Origin: Nephrocerus scutellatus
Lineage: Eukaryota > Arthropoda > Insecta > Diptera > Pipunculidae
Length of the DNA stretch: 64,000 bases
Direction of reading: 5' to 3'
NCBI GenBank assembly: GCA_947095585.1
Contig: OX352761.1
Span: forward strand, 34,625,777-34,689,776
Both the position numbers and the translations under genes were made by a program. This document shows positions 8,865 to 20,583 of the stretch, piece by piece; the first letter of the stretch is position 1; each line of letters opens with the position of its first letter. The notes under the pieces were generated by a model that saw only the letters and a program-made list of their open reading frames with translations, was not told where the DNA came from and made no database searches.

Positions 8865-11800
8865 ATCTATATATATAAAATAGAGAATTTGTTTGTATAT
8901 TTGTGCCTAACTAGCTCTGGAACGCCTTGACCAATTTCAACCAAACTTGGTACACATAATCATAACATAATCATAATCAAACATAGGTGGCGGGGGGTAG
9001 CACGTTTTTTGGCTGTGGGAGGCTGCTGCCACCCCTACCACAGGCAAAACACCTGTTTCCCCCTCTGCTACAGTTTTCGGTATCACCGTGATGAATAGTG
9101 TTGGTAGTACGCTCCTATGGATGAGTGGTGGGTGAACGATATTAGTGTCGATTCTATGGTTTTCGGGGTCGCTGAGTTGAATGGTGATGGTAAGACAGCT
9201 CTAGGGGATGGGGTCGATAACTGAGGGGGGGGGGGGGGTGACCGATATTAGTGTCGATTCTATGGTTTTTGGGGTCGCTGAGTTGAATGGTGATGGTAAG
9301 ACAGCTATAGGAAGATTGGGTCGATAACTAAGGAGGGTTGTGACCGATATTAGTGTCGATTCTATGGTTCTCGGGGTCGCTGAGTTGAATGGTGATGGTA
9401 AGACAGCTCTAGGGGGATGGGGTCGATAACTGAGGGTGGGGGGTGACCGTTATTAGTGTCGATTCTATGGTTTTCGGGAACCGATATTAGTGTCGATTCT
9501 ATGGTTTTCGGGGTCGCTGAGTTGAATGGTGATGGTAAGACAGCTCTAGGGGGATGGGGTCGATAACTGATGGTGGGGGTGACCGATATTAGTGTCGATT
9601 CTATGGTTTTCGGGGTCGCTGAGTTGAATGGTGATGGTAAGACAGCTCTAGGGGGATGGGGTCGATAACTGGGGGGGGAGGGTGACCGATATTAGTGTCG
9701 ATTCTATGGTTTTCGGGGTCGCTGAGTTGAATGGTGATGGTAAGACAGCTATAAGGGGATGGGGTCGATAACTGAGGGGGGGGGGTGACCGATATTAGTG
9801 TCGATTCTATGGTTTTCGGGGTCGCTGAGTTGAATGGTGATGGTAAGCCAGCTCTAGGGGGATGGGGTCGATAACTGAGGGGGGGGGGTGACCGATATTA
9901 GTGTCGATTCTATGGTTTTTGGGGTCGCTGAGTTGAATGGTGATGGTAAGACAGCTATAGGAAGATTGGGTCGATAACTAAGGAGGGTTGTGACCGATAT
10001 TAGTGTCGATTCTATGGTTCTCGGGGTCGCTGAGTTGAATGGTGATGGTAAGACAGCTCTAGGGGGATGGGGTCGATAACTGAAGGTGGGGGTGACCGAT
10101 ATTAGTGTCGATTCTATGGTTTTCGGGGTCGCTGAGTTGAATGGTGATGGTAAGACAGCTCTAGGGGGATGGGGTCGATAACTGAAGGTGGGGGTGACCG
10201 ATATTAGTGTCGATTCTATGGTTTTCGGGGTCGCTGAGTTGAATGGTGATGGTAAGACAGCTCTAGGGGGATGGGGTCGATAACTGAGGGGGGGGGGTGA
10301 CCGATATTAGTGTCGATTCTATGGTTTTCGGGGTCGCTGAGTTGAATGGTGATGGTAAGACAGCTATAGGGGGATGGGGTCGATAACTGAGGGGGGGGGG
10401 TGACCGATATTAGTGTCGATTCTATGGTTTTCGGGGTCGCTGAGTTGAATGGTGATGGTAAGACAGCTCTAGGGGGATGGGGTCGATAACTGAGGGGGGG
10501 GGGGTGACCGATATTAGTGTCGATTCTATGGTTTTTGGGGTCGCTGAGTTGAATGGTGATGGTAAGACAGCTATAGGAAGATTGGGTCGATAACTAAGGA
10601 GGGTTGTGACCGATATTAGTGTCGATTCTATGGTTCTCGGGGTCGCTGAGTTGAATGGTGATGGTAAGACAGCTCTAGGGGGATGGGGTCGATAACTGAG
10701 GGTGGGGGGTGACCGTTATTAGTGTCGATTCTATGGTTTTCGGGAACCGATATTAGTGTCGATTCTATGGTTTTCGGGGTCGCTGAGTTGAATGGTGATG
10801 GTAAGACAGCTCTAGGGGGATGGGGTCGATAACTGAAGGTGGGGGTGACCGATATTAGTGTCGATTCTATGGTTTTCGGGGTCGCTGAGTTGAATGGTGA
10901 TGGTAAGACAGCTCTAGGGGGATGGGGTCGATAACTGATGGGGGGGGGTGACCGATATTAGTGTCGATTCTATGGTTTTCGGGGTCGCTGAGTTGAATGG
11001 TGATGGTAAGACAGCTATAGGGGGATGGGGTCGATAACTGAGGGGGGGGGGGTGACCGATATTAGTGTCGATTCTATGGTTTTCGGGGTCGCTGAGTTGA
11101 ATGGTGATGGTAAGACAGCTATAGGAAGATTGGGTCGATAACTAAGGAGGGTTGTGACCGATATTAGTGTCGATTCTATGGTTCTCGGGGTCGCTGAGTT
11201 GAATGGTGATGGTAAGACAGCTCTAGGGGGATGGGGTCGATAACTGAGGGGGGGGGGGGTGACCGATATTAGTGTCGATTCTATGGTTTTTGGGGTCGCT
11301 GAGTTGAATGGTGATGGTAAGACAGCTATAGGAAGATTGGGTCGATAACTAAGGAGGGTTGTGACCGATATTAGTGTCGATTCTATGGTTCTCGGGGTCG
11401 CTGAGTTGAATGGTGATGGTAAGACAGCTCTAGGGGGATGGGGTCGATAACTGAGGGTGGGGGGTGACCGTTATTAGTGTCGATTCTATGGTTTTCGGGA
11501 ACCGATATTAGTGTCGATTCTATGGTTTTCGGGGTCGCTAAGTTGAATGGTGATGGTAAGACAGCTCTAGGGGGATGGGGTCGATAACTGAAGGTGGGGG
11601 TGACCGATATTAGTGTCGATTCTATGGTTTTCGGGGTCGCTGAGTTGAATGGTGATGGTAAGACAGCTCTAGGGGGATGGGGTCGATAACTGAGGGGGGG
11701 GGGTGACCGATATTAGTGTCGATTCTATGGTTTTCGGGGTCGCTGAGTTGAATGGTGATGGTAAGACAGCTATAGGAAGATTGGGTCGATAACTAAGGAG

Positions 11801-12400
11801 GGTTGTGACCGATATTAGTGTCGATTCTATGGTTCTCGGGGTCGCTGAGTTGAATGGTGATGGTAAGACAGCTCTAGGGGGATGGGGTCGATAACTGAGG
11901 GTGGGGGGTGACCGATATTAGTGTCGATTCTATGGTTTTCGGGAACCGATATTAGTGTCGATTCTATGGTTTTCGGGGTCGCTAAGTTGAATGGTGATGG
12001 TAAGACAGCTCTAGGGGGATGGGGTCGATAACTGAAGGTGGGGGTGACCGATATTAGTGTCGATTCTATGGTTTTCGGGGTCGCTGAGTTGAATGGTGAT
12101 GGTAAGACAGCTCTAGGGGGGTGGGGTCGATAACTGAGGGGGGGGGGGTGACCGATATTAATGTCGATTCTATGGTTTTCGGGGTCGCTGAGTTGAATGG
12201 TGATGGTAGGATACTTCTATTGGTGAGTTGTTTTTCCGGAGGGGGGAGGGTGACAGATATTAGTGTCGATCCATTAGTTTTCAGGATCACGGAGATGAAT
12301 AGTGGTGCTTAGAATGGTACTCGGCGACTGGCGACCGGATGGATTTCGAGTGAAAAGGGAATCCAACGAATAGCACTCATTTCGACGGATCTACCTTTTA
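8865..12400 (+). mobile_element. Interspersed element hosting an expanded minisatellite
   Basis: It starts with an (AT)n tract, ATAGAGAATTTGTTTG, then CTAGCTCTGGAACGCCTTGA, a lead-in often seen in insect interspersed repeats tied to TA-rich microsatellites. A short inverted repeat follows (TGTGGGAGGCTG / CCACCCCTACCACAG). The core is the tandem array listed separately. Diverged half-units border the array at about 9075-9140 and 12200-12310. The right terminus could not be placed. Kinship with the element at 23.97-24.79 kb is suggested by a shared internal segment. Confidence 0.55.
9135..12300 (+). repeat. G-rich minisatellite, about 34 units of about 102 bp
   Basis: The unit contains ATTAGTGTCGATTCTATGG, GTCGCTGAGTTGAATGGTGA and TGGGGTCGATAACTGAGG. 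I count about 34 starts of the first motif. Four units are cut to about 33 bp by a junction reading TTTTCGGGAACCGATATTAG. Two variants alternate: CTCTAGGGGGATGGGG, and CTATAGGAAGATTGGG with AAGGAGGGTTGTG. The G run varies from about 5 to 13. Variant order repeats in blocks, giving a higher-order structure. Open frames across it are by-products. Confidence 0.95.
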
Positions 12401-12735
12401 AATTTAAGAGATTGCAATTACCAGTAAAACTTTCGCTTTCGATGACGATCAATAAGTTGGACAGTTTATTAAGACAGTTATTAGATTTGAGACAACTTTT
12501 TTTTTTGCTACCCTAGAGGGTTCACCTAAGATATTATTTATTCTTGCTCTTGAAGGTGAAACTAAAAGCATTGTATAGAACCAAGTTTTGTTTAAAATTT
12601 ATATTATTTATTTTTTTTAAATTTTATTTTATAGCTTGAATACTTTATAATTTAAAATACTTATTTTATTAAAAAAAATTGCAATTTTACCTTAAAGATA
12701 GATATCATTAATTCGGAATTCAGCATCAAATATCT
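12401..12735. other. Unassigned AT-rich sequence
   Basis: Very A/T-rich, with long T and A runs at 12600-12690. No gene seen. Confidence 0.45.
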
Positions 12736-14480
12736 TATGTCTATACACCGCAGCAAAACATATTCGCCGAGCGCATGAATAGAACGCTTGTGGAGCGACT
12801 GAAGTGCTTGCTGTTTGACGCGGATCTGGATAAGCCATATTGGGCGGAAGCCACAAACATGCCCGCTATTCTCATCAATCGGCCGATTAGTTCTGTACTA
12901 GTGAAGCTAACACCCGGAGAGTCGTGAATGAGCGAGAAAGTCGACCTGAGCAACTTCCAGATTTTTGGTTCGCCGGTAGTGGTGCATGTTCCGAAAAAGC
13001 GTCCTGTACACAGTGCTTTCTTGATACGAAATAAACAAAGCTGATGTTCATCAGATACAATGCAAAAACGAAAGGATATCGCTGTTTCAACCTGGATACA
13101 ATAAAGAAGGTCACGAACAGTCGTGACATCGTTTTTATGGAATCTATAGTTGAATCGATAGCCGATACATCACGTTCGAGCATAGTCCAGATGCAGTGAG
13201 AGATACCCATATCTGATTCAGCGGAAGAAGATAGTCCATCCGAGAAAAAAGATGTCACCTGCTCGGAATTTAATTAGTATTTGTCAACAAGCTATGTTTC
13301 TTACGATATCAGCAGTGATATGTCGGACTATGAACCAGATATAACCATCGATGAAACTGAGCGGCTGCAAGGATCATCCAGAATGCGAAAAACAACTCGT
13401 CATGATGATTTTGTGTATTTATCAGTGATGGAGGACGGGGATGAACCTACTTCAATCGTTGAAGCGCGTGCGGGCTCGGATGCTACCGAATAGGAAGCAG
13501 CTATTAATGAGGAGCTCAGTTGGTTGGCCGAAATTAACAAATGGAATTTAGAGGACCAACAAGCTATATAGGTCTTAAAAGTTAAGCGGGACAAAAATGG
13601 AGAGGATTCGCGTTACAAGGCTCGTTTGGTCGTTAAAGGCCGGTTGTAAAAATATGGAATGGCTTACAACGAAACTTTTTCGCCGATCATCCGCTATGCT
13701 TCCATCGGATATTTGATGACGATGGCAACAAAAAAAAGTTTAAAAGCAGATCTGATGGACCCAAAACAAAGTGGCTGTCAATGGAACATAAAACTGGAGT
13801 CAACGTTGAAGTCATTTGAACTGAAAAAATCGAGACCGATCCGTGCGTGTATTTTTCGAGCGAAGCTAATTTAATTCTTGCGATATATGTTGACGATATT
13901 CTCATTTTTTGAAAGACGGGAACGTGTGGAATAAGCTAAAAGTCGTTTAAAATGAAATATATGAATACTTTCGGGAACAGTGTCGGCGGACAATTACCTA
14001 TGATGAAAACTGTAAAACGAATTATTTTGACCAGTCTAAATACATCAAAGAAGTATAAATCACTAACATGAGTGACTGTAAGTTCGCGTTGGCACCAAGC
14101 GATCAAAATCAAAAACTATCGATCGAGATGTACCCCAAATCTTCAAATCAACAACTCTGTCGATTCACCGTTGTGGATTGGGCTTCGGACCTCGATATAA
14201 GGCGCTCTTGAATTGGCTATGTTTTTCGTATCAGCCGTGCCGCAATCACTTGGAACCGAAACCGCCAGCCTACAGTTGCGCTGTCCAGCAAGCAGGCGGA
14301 ATATATTGCGTTAGCTTCCACGGTGTAAAATGCATTGTGGCTCAAGCAGTTTGGTGCTGACTTCCACAGCGATGTGAAAAATGGCCCAAATCAATATATT
14401 TTGCTATAACATGAGTGCAGTTACGAAAGCTCTGACCGAAGTGAAGCATCGATTTTGCGTTAATGCTTCGGGATTAAAGT
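12735..14480 (+). pseudogene. Ty1/copia polyprotein remnant (integrase-RT-RNase H)
   Basis: In order on the plus strand: the integrase C-terminal part with YTPQQNIFAERMNRTLVE and KPYWAEATNM; a linker with acidic stretches (13281-13493); the RT start with KWNLE, RYKARLVVKG and YNETFSPIIRYASI; the catalytic-type AIYVDDILIF box at about 13875-13905; the KYIKEV and CKFALAPSDQ region; and an RNase H stretch reading SSKQAEYIALAST and ALWLKQFGAD. Order and motifs are diagnostic of copia rather than gypsy. Part of the RT between the FSP and YVDD boxes is deleted, and stops and frameshifts are frequent. Gag, protease and the integrase core are absent. Confidence 0.85.
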
Positions 14481-14551
14481 GAAATATTATTATGTCTAAT
14501 AAAAAATGAATTATTTTCATATTAATATTAATTATATTTAATAAAAATATT

Positions 14552-14845
14552 TTAATAATAATAATATTCGGCGCGACAAACCGTTGCGGTCCAAGGCCTA
14601 GCTCCTCGCGACCATTTGTGCTATGCATGTATATTTTTGCATACAAATGGAAGGGACCTACAATTTAATGCCGTATCCGAACGGCGAATTGAGAAGCTTT
14701 CCGCGACAAGTTATTGCTCCGGACGGTTGTCAGACATTCGCGAGAGGTGGGACACAGTGAAAAATACTTTTTGGTGTTACTGAGATTCGAACCACGAACC
14801 TCCTGCTCAGAAGCCATGCACTTATCCACTGAGCCATGGCGCCTA
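14552..14845 (-). mobile_element. tRNA-derived SINE, full length, inserted in copia
   Basis: Minus-strand copy with head GGCGCCATGGCTCAGTGG (A-box region), B box GGTTCGAATCTC (one change), body, the ACCGCAACGGTTTGTCGCGC tail and a TTA-type repeat terminus. It lies between the copia RNase H region and the copia polypurine tract, so it inserted after that element. Confidence 0.9.
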
Positions 14846-14890
14846 CACTCTCACTATCACGTAGCTTAAAAATGTTAGTCGAGTTTTATT

Positions 14891-15110
14891 AAGGGAGGAT
14901 GTTGAATATAAAAGTCACTTTGTAGAATATAAAAGTCACATGTATACGGCTCATACATACATACAGAGCTTTGTTTAACATAATATATGACAATTGATGT
15001 AATCCCCTCTCAACCCTTAAAGAATCTTCATAACCTAAAAATTTATCTATCACGAGACCTTTATTTTGAACAGATTGTACTAATTTGCGTTCTACTATCA
15101 TAAAGAATCT
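14891..15110 (+). mobile_element. Probable copia polypurine tract and 3' LTR start
   Basis: AAGGGAGGA (14891-14899) is immediately followed by TGTTGAATATAAAAGTC, the expected arrangement of a plus-strand primer and a copia-type LTR beginning TGTTG. The LTR end and any 5' LTR were not found, so LTR length is unknown. Context (downstream of copia RNase H, same strand) supports the call. Confidence 0.55.
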
Positions 15111-15129
15111 TTGTTAGATATTCTGCTCG

Positions 15130-15530
15130 CAGACGTGGTCACTTTGTATTTCATTTCGTTATCATTTATGTGCATCCCAGATTTCGTTCCACGCACACGA
15201 TCTGTATTTAAGCTTCTTGTGCCTCTTTTAGTTTCTTACCAATGTAAAAATATCGTCTGCGTAAGCCATTATCTTGTAAATTATAGAGGATTATTACTGT
15301 CGCCATTGCATCAGATTCTCGGATCACTTTCTTCAACGCCAGGTTGAAGAGGACGCAGGGCAGTCTATCCCATAGTTAAAGCCCATTATAGATTTTAAAT
15401 GGGCTTGATAGTGATCCGGATATTTTGACTTGGCTTAAAATATTGTTCATTGTCAAACGACATAGTCGTGTAAGTTTATTTATGATGCTGAATTCTTTCA
15501 TTGCCTTAAAACTTCTACTCTGACTATGCT
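15130..15530 (-). pseudogene. RTE-like LINE RT fragment (subfamily a)
   Basis: Minus-strand translation gives KLTRLCRLTMNNILSQVKIS, then NLALKKVIRESDA, then KIMAYADDIFTL-like codons (palm YADD) at about 15240-15275. It is nearly collinear with the RTE fragments at 27.6-28.5 kb and 53.8 kb. The GLRQGD block between is deleted or frameshifted. A fragment only. Confidence 0.75.
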
Positions 15531-17120
15531 ATACAATTGAGATATTTGGCATGAAAAATTTGACTAAAACACTAAAAGATAAAACAAGGAAATGGCATTT
15601 GCTAAAAATCTACTTATAGCGATTATGAACGATTGTCCCAATTGAAATCGCTCAAAGTAAAGTAATCGCATTTGGTCGATATGAACTTGGACGACTATTC
15701 ATCTGGCCACTTAAGTTATCAAATTAAATAATGAAAAAATACTCTCTCTATTCGCGATCAAGATACTAGACCACTTTTATTTTAACCATCTTTTATGTTA
15801 AGTTGCATAAGTAGTAAGTGCGTTGTTGTTAGTATTTAGTTGGTAAATCAGATTGATTGTCAACGCTCAAAACATCAAACATCAGAGCAAAATTAATCAA
15901 ACTGTCAACAATTATTTTATATTTTCAAGTTATTATTTCACATTGACTTAAATTTAATACCTAGTACAATAAATTCTATACAATTTAGTAACTGAACTAA
16001 ATTTACTACACTTAAATTAAAATTGGTACACAATCCATCCCACAGTTGTAATATTCCATTTTTTACCAACAATTGAAAGATACTTATCATGTTATTCCAG
16101 ACTCAGGGTCAGTAAATAATCGTATATTGCGTTTAGTGTTTGATAAGGTTCCATTTGAATGTGTGAACTCGATTGTGCCACAATCTGGCTAAAAATGTGA
16201 CTGTTACGATGCAAAAAGTTGCAAATCAGTTATAGAAGAAAACAACCTTCTTTGTTTATTAATAGATAAAGAAGGGCAACCAACTATGCCAGTTATTAAA
16301 TTAAATCAAATAGAATTTCTTTGTTTTCTGCTTACGACTTTTGTGTACGAACTCTTTAAAACTATGTGAATATCTCTGTATGATAATATAGAGATATTGA
16401 TTATTGCTTAAATCTGTAAATTTATCCACAGCTCTAGCTGATATCATGGCAACGGATTCAAGAACTTTAATGGAAACTGGATCATATTTTAGGATATTTT
16501 TAAACGTTTTTATTAGCTCGCTTCGTGTATGTCTGCCTGTGCGGGTGAAATTTTGTAATTGATTTTAAACTAACTTCCCATTGAGCTAGAGACTTAAACA
16601 TAGCTCAGAACTGGATGAACGTTGACAAATCGCAAAAAAAAAATGTATTCAACGTTTTAGACGTTTTAAATTAAAAATGTTTTTTTTAATAGCTTACATG
16701 TTTCTCATAGAGTTGAAGACTGCATATGTATAACTTCTTATAGAACTCAATTTAGTTCCAGAAAAGGCTATATCCACCACTATTAAGGTCAGGCGAGAAA
16801 TTAAATTCTTTTTCACATTCCACCTTATTTTAAGACATTAGTGCATATGTTTTTCTCATTAGACTAATTTACATTGTCTGGATATGTAGGTACTTAGAGT
16901 TTTTTTTATTATTGTTGATGCTGTTCTTGAGTGGACTGTACAAAAAAGTTAAAAAATTAAATTCTAATAAAGAAACTCAAACGCATACTTTGGAAAGTAA
17001 TACAAAATAAACTTATTTCATTAGAAAGCGATAAACAAAGTTATGTGTTGAAGCTCCGACGGTCGACTGCCCCACATCAAGGCAAAGGCTGAACGCCAAA
17101 ATAATTTAATGTAACTGTTC
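15531..17120. other. Unassigned non-coding stretch
   Basis: No domain, tRNA or clear repeat recognised over 1.6 kb. It is AT-rich. The segment near 16515-16620 (GCTCGCTTCGTGTATGTCTG, then CATTGAGCTAGAGAC) has the look of an interspersed-repeat end, but I cannot assign a family. Confidence 0.4.
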
Positions 17121-17123
17121 AGA

Positions 17124-17416
17124 GAACAACCCAAATCGTAAAGTAAGCAGCGCTGCCAACATCGCACAGCGCACAACGCACACAGAACACAGTCATTATA
17201 GTATGAAATGATCTGATGTCGGGAAAAAAATTTGTATGGGAGCCCCCCGACTCCGCGGCCTGATCACTCTCAAATTAATAGAAAGTATTGTCATTGGAAA
17301 TATACATGTGTGCAAAATTTCAATAAAATCGGGCTTAGGAAGTGTGTTAAAAATTGATCACAAGATTCTGCCCACCAGCCAGCCACGGGCACGCGAAGTT
17401 AATATAAAGAATTTAA
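17124..17416 (+). mobile_element. H-family element (H at 17 kb), long-body subfamily
   Basis: It shares an upstream body (AATCGTAAAGTAAGCAGC, GCACACAGAACACAGTC) with the inverted copy at 47.1-47.46 kb. A terminal-type monomer (GGAAATATACATGTGTGC), CCAGCCAGCC and the right end GAAGTTAATATAAAGAATTT follow. The left terminus is unclear. Confidence 0.75.
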
Positions 17417-17629
17417 AATACAAATAGTGGAGTTAGAGTTCATTGAGAGAGTTCTCAACAGATACCATATATTCTGTCTGGCATTCTGTAACCTACTATA
17501 AACTGTTTCGAAGATTTTGAAGCTGGTACTTTTTACTTTTAGTTTAAGTACGCTCTTTAATGTCGTCGCTGGTACGATCACAAACATCATTCTTATTGCT
17601 ATTTCTATGAGAGACTTTATAAAAAAAAA

Positions 17630-17715
17630 GTGAGCCGTCGTCTCCTTCTTCGAACTGACCCGTATCATTTACGCCCATTCTCATTCCAAAGTCATAGAAA
17701 CGCTCAGCTCAAATA
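17630..17715 (+). pseudogene. CR1-like LINE fragment (about 85 bp)
   Basis: GAGCCGTCGTCTCCTTCTTC and AAAGTCATAGAAACGCT match the RT region of the CR1-like element at about 35240-35320 with small changes. The sequence before it (17420-17629) has a minus-strand open frame with no confident identity. Confidence 0.65.
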
Positions 17716-18150
17716 ATTTAAAAAATATACATTGTTTAATCTTAAAAATTTAATTTTCCTTCAAAAAAGATTAACAGTAACCTTGTAGTTGGAAGTGTTC
17801 AAGTGTTATAGGGTGTGAAGCATGTAAGATCAAAAGTACGTTTTCAATCATTTCACAAACTTTCAATTTTAATCCTGTTTCTGTTTACCTATTTCAGAAA
17901 TATTATGAGGTGAAGTTGTAGGAAATTCAATGGGCTTTAATACTGCATTTGTCGAAAAAAAATTAACCTAGAGCATTTTTCGAAATAATCCCGGTTAATA
18001 ATAAAATTAAAAAAAAAAAATTTCTTACTTTAAACTTTACCTTAAAGATTTAATTTTCTATCAAAATAGACCAACAGTGATATTTTAGCTAGAAGCGTTC
18101 AAGGGTTACAGGGTGTAAAGTGATGTAAGATCAAAGTACGTTTCTCTTTT
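17716..18150 (+). repeat. Dispersed repeat R3, two tandem-like copies
   Basis: Two related units (17722-17845 and 17925-18150) share TTAATTTTC...CAACAGTGA..., GCGTTCAAG and GGGTGTGAAG or GGGTGTAAAGTGATGTAAG. The same unit occurs at 44965-45240. CTTTAATACTGCATTTGTC and GCATTTTTCGAAATAATC also recur there. No coding content; family unassigned. Confidence 0.7.
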
Positions 18151-18685
18151 TTAAAACTCTATGTACACCACAAAACAATTGATAAAAACCATTCTGTTTT
18201 GAATATTCCTATGCGTGATACCATTTAAGAATCTGCTTTAATGTTGCAAGTTTTTCTGATAGTCGGTCAACTTTCTGTAGTACATTGTTTTTACGCCAGA
18301 GCTACTTAAAAATCAACCAAAAAATTTTGGGAAACAAAAAGATATCACAAAACTATTGTTTTAATTTGACAGAAGATAATAAAGTTTATAAAAATGACTT
18401 TATTGGAAAGCCACACTATTCCAGATCGTATTAAAAAATAAAAATAAACAAAAGAACTGTTGGTTTTTTTTAAATTAGCTTTTTAGTGGCGGCGTATGCG
18501 ATTTTACCCAAAAATACTAAAAATGGAATAACTTTTTAGTCATCAACAATTCACCTCCGCTATCACCTTGCTTCGTTTGTGCCACGAATTATTGTACACC
18601 CTGTATATAGTATAATAAGAAATCAAAAAAACTCGCAGTTTCGACTTCTTTAAGGTCCTTTTAGTTAAACTAGAGATCAGAAATT
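18151..18685. other. Unassigned, no gene seen
   Basis: AT-rich. TTGTACACCCTGTATATAG at about 18590 resembles ends of some insect DNA transposons, but no matching partner end was found. Confidence 0.35.
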
Positions 18686-18689
18686 TTGT

Positions 18690-19800
18690 GAACAGCTCAG
18701 CCTCATGGCCATTTCTGAGATCCCGCGTATAGCGCGTGTCGCGAGTGAGCGGGATGATGTGGTTGGACGCTTACGAAGCAGATGCAAATCACAGCCTAGT
18801 GTGGAAAGTGTGTTAACCTCTGAAGATATTGTCGGAAGATCGCAAGGCACACGACTATATGAAGCCTTAGATGGCTCTCTGCTTATTTTGGATGAGGACC
18901 AACTCAAGCAATGGAAGGAGTATTTCGATACGGTTCTGATAGGTGTATATTCGTCAGCGATATTGAACCAAGTCAAAATGAGTTGACTGAAGCAACAATT
19001 GCTCGTATCCGCATCTCAATCCCAGTAAAGACGATTATAGCACTCAAAAACAACAAGGCAGAAGGGTCTAATGGCATTTCTGCAAACTTATTAAGAGCAG
19101 CATCAGGAGCAACAATGATGCTCCTAAATCCATTGGTAGGGAACGCTTCGGAAGAATGCAAAAATCAGATATTCTTGCTTCCCGCAAAAGGTAGTCGCAT
19201 GAGTGCGAGAACTGACGAGGTATATATGTATTGCCTGCAATTGCCATAATAATAGGGAAAGAAACTCTCGACCGAATAAAAGTCTATCCCAAAGACACCC
19301 TCAATGCCGATCAAAATGTCACGTTTTTCATAGAAGCAAGTTTTCATAGGAATTCTAACTCCAAAGCTGCGTGCGAAAAGGATATATCCTATCATCGATA
19401 TTATTCTTATTGGTGGTAAGTGATGTACGCTGCGCAGCTTTTGACGGGTACTGGAGGAATTCGACAAACTAATATCTAAACTCAAACGCCTGGACTACGC
19501 TGATGATGTCTTGTCGCATCCACCACACCACACCACAGACCACCATCAAATGACAGCTGACGTGGAGAGGAAAGCAAACGTGACGATCAACACCTTTAAT
19601 TTCGAAATTCAAAACTCTGACTAAAGTCTTGAAAATGTGAAAATTAAATTGCTGCGAACATGTACCAAGGTCCTGACTCCACTGACAGTCAGTATATCGA
19701 ATAATGTAATCACTACTGTTGACGTAGGTATTAACATCCATAACAGCCTCCAAAGTGGATTATATGGAGAAGTCCGTTGGATTCAAGTTTAGTGAGCCAT
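18690..19800 (+). pseudogene. RTE-like LINE remnant (subfamily b)
   Basis: The plus-strand pieces read LLILDEDQLKQWKEYFDTVL, then ALKNNKAEGSNGISANLLRA (the RTE K-x-PGxDGI region), LPAIAIIIGKETLDRIKVY, and finally SDVRCAAF...GNGGIRQT and LDYADDV-like codons at about 19490. Order and motifs match the better copy at 34.0 kb (AALSTGNGGIRW, LDYADDVCLL). Frameshifts and deletions break every block. It ends near 19800 beside a mariner fragment. Confidence 0.75.
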
Positions 19801-19860
19801 TATTGCGAAGAAATGAAATTTGGAACGTGACTTTGTAAAAATTTTTGTATCAATCGAGCT

Positions 19861-20455
19861 TTATGTGATGGTGCTGAGTGCTAATGTAAATGTTAAACGA
19901 TTGGTACCGAATTTTTTGTGTGCCCAAGGTAGCAATGCATCATTTAATACCTGTTCAAGGTACACTTCTTGACTCACCTTGACGTACTGATCGATAAAGC
20001 CTAGCGGAGGACGACCATTTGCAGTTACAGCTGCCAAAACCTTCACAGAAGACGGTGCTTGTTTACGAAGGGCAACTCGCTTGTCCAAATAGTCGTTGCA
20101 CTTTCCCTTTAAACACACACGATCATTTTGATTGTGTAGGTACTGTTGAACCGTAAAATTTTTTTTATCAAAAAATACCAACTTGACGAGATCGTTACGT
20201 TCGTGCAGACGTTTTGGCACTTTGCATGTTTCAAGTCGAACTGCCTTTTGCGGCGTTGTTAAATCTGCTCTTTTAGTAGGGATTCAGTTGAAGTTCATTT
20301 TTCAGTATCCGTCGGATGCTTCTATTGGTCACGTGCAGGTATTTTGCCCGTTTTTGCCCACTTTGTCGTGTATTTCGCTTAATTATTGTCTTTACTTTGC
20401 GAACCATTTCTGGTGATGTTGCTGTTTTTGGAAGTATCGTTGTAACGTGTGATGG
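19861..20455 (-). pseudogene. Tc1/mariner-superfamily transposase, 3'-truncated
   Basis: The N-terminal helix-turn-helix part (minus, about 20420-20275) reads TNRSIRRILKNELQLNPY. After a break, the catalytic domain (20220-19861) reads LVFFDKKNFTVQQ, with the first catalytic D in FFD, and QAPSSVKVLAAVTANGRPPL, VKVSQEVYLEQVLNDALLPW. The second catalytic block (QDxAPxH-like) is lost where the frame ends. Two frameshifts or stops and truncation make it inactive. No terminal inverted repeats were found. Confidence 0.8.
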
Positions 20456-20489
20456 TGCTGTTTGGCAATAGCCGGTCTTGAATTTCCAG

Positions 20490-20541
20490 GAAAAAATAGA
20501 TAGATAGCTAGATAGATAGATAGCTAGATAGATAGATAGCT
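20490..20541 (+). repeat. (GATA)n microsatellite
   Basis: AGATAGATAGCTAGATAGAT and similar runs; simple repeat. Confidence 0.9.
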
Positions 20542-20583
20542 TCCCAGGGTTCTGTTTTGTCCCCGACACTCTTTCTCGTTTTT
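20541..20583 (+). pseudogene. Short CR1-like fragment, inverse of nearby copy
   Basis: CCCAGGGTTCTGTTTTGTCC and CGACACTCTTTCTCGTTTTT match exactly the reverse complement of a stretch inside the CR1 copy at about 21805-21848. This includes its private variants relative to the 35.6 kb copy. Confidence 0.8.

Noticed and set aside
9135..12300. CRISPR-like appearance of regularly spaced repeats
   Set aside because: The whole unit repeats; there are no unique spacers, no cas genes, and the genome is eukaryotic.
12066..12312. Short frames in the G-rich array and its edge
   Set aside because: They are translations of the minisatellite unit with no protein signature.
12887..13258. 123-residue minus-strand frame
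   Set aside because: Opposite strand of the copia integrase and linker; a shadow.
16515..16620. Possible interspersed-repeat end at GCTCGCTTCGTGTATGTCTG
   Set aside because: Wording resembles known insect repeat ends, but no partner end or second copy is visible in the window.
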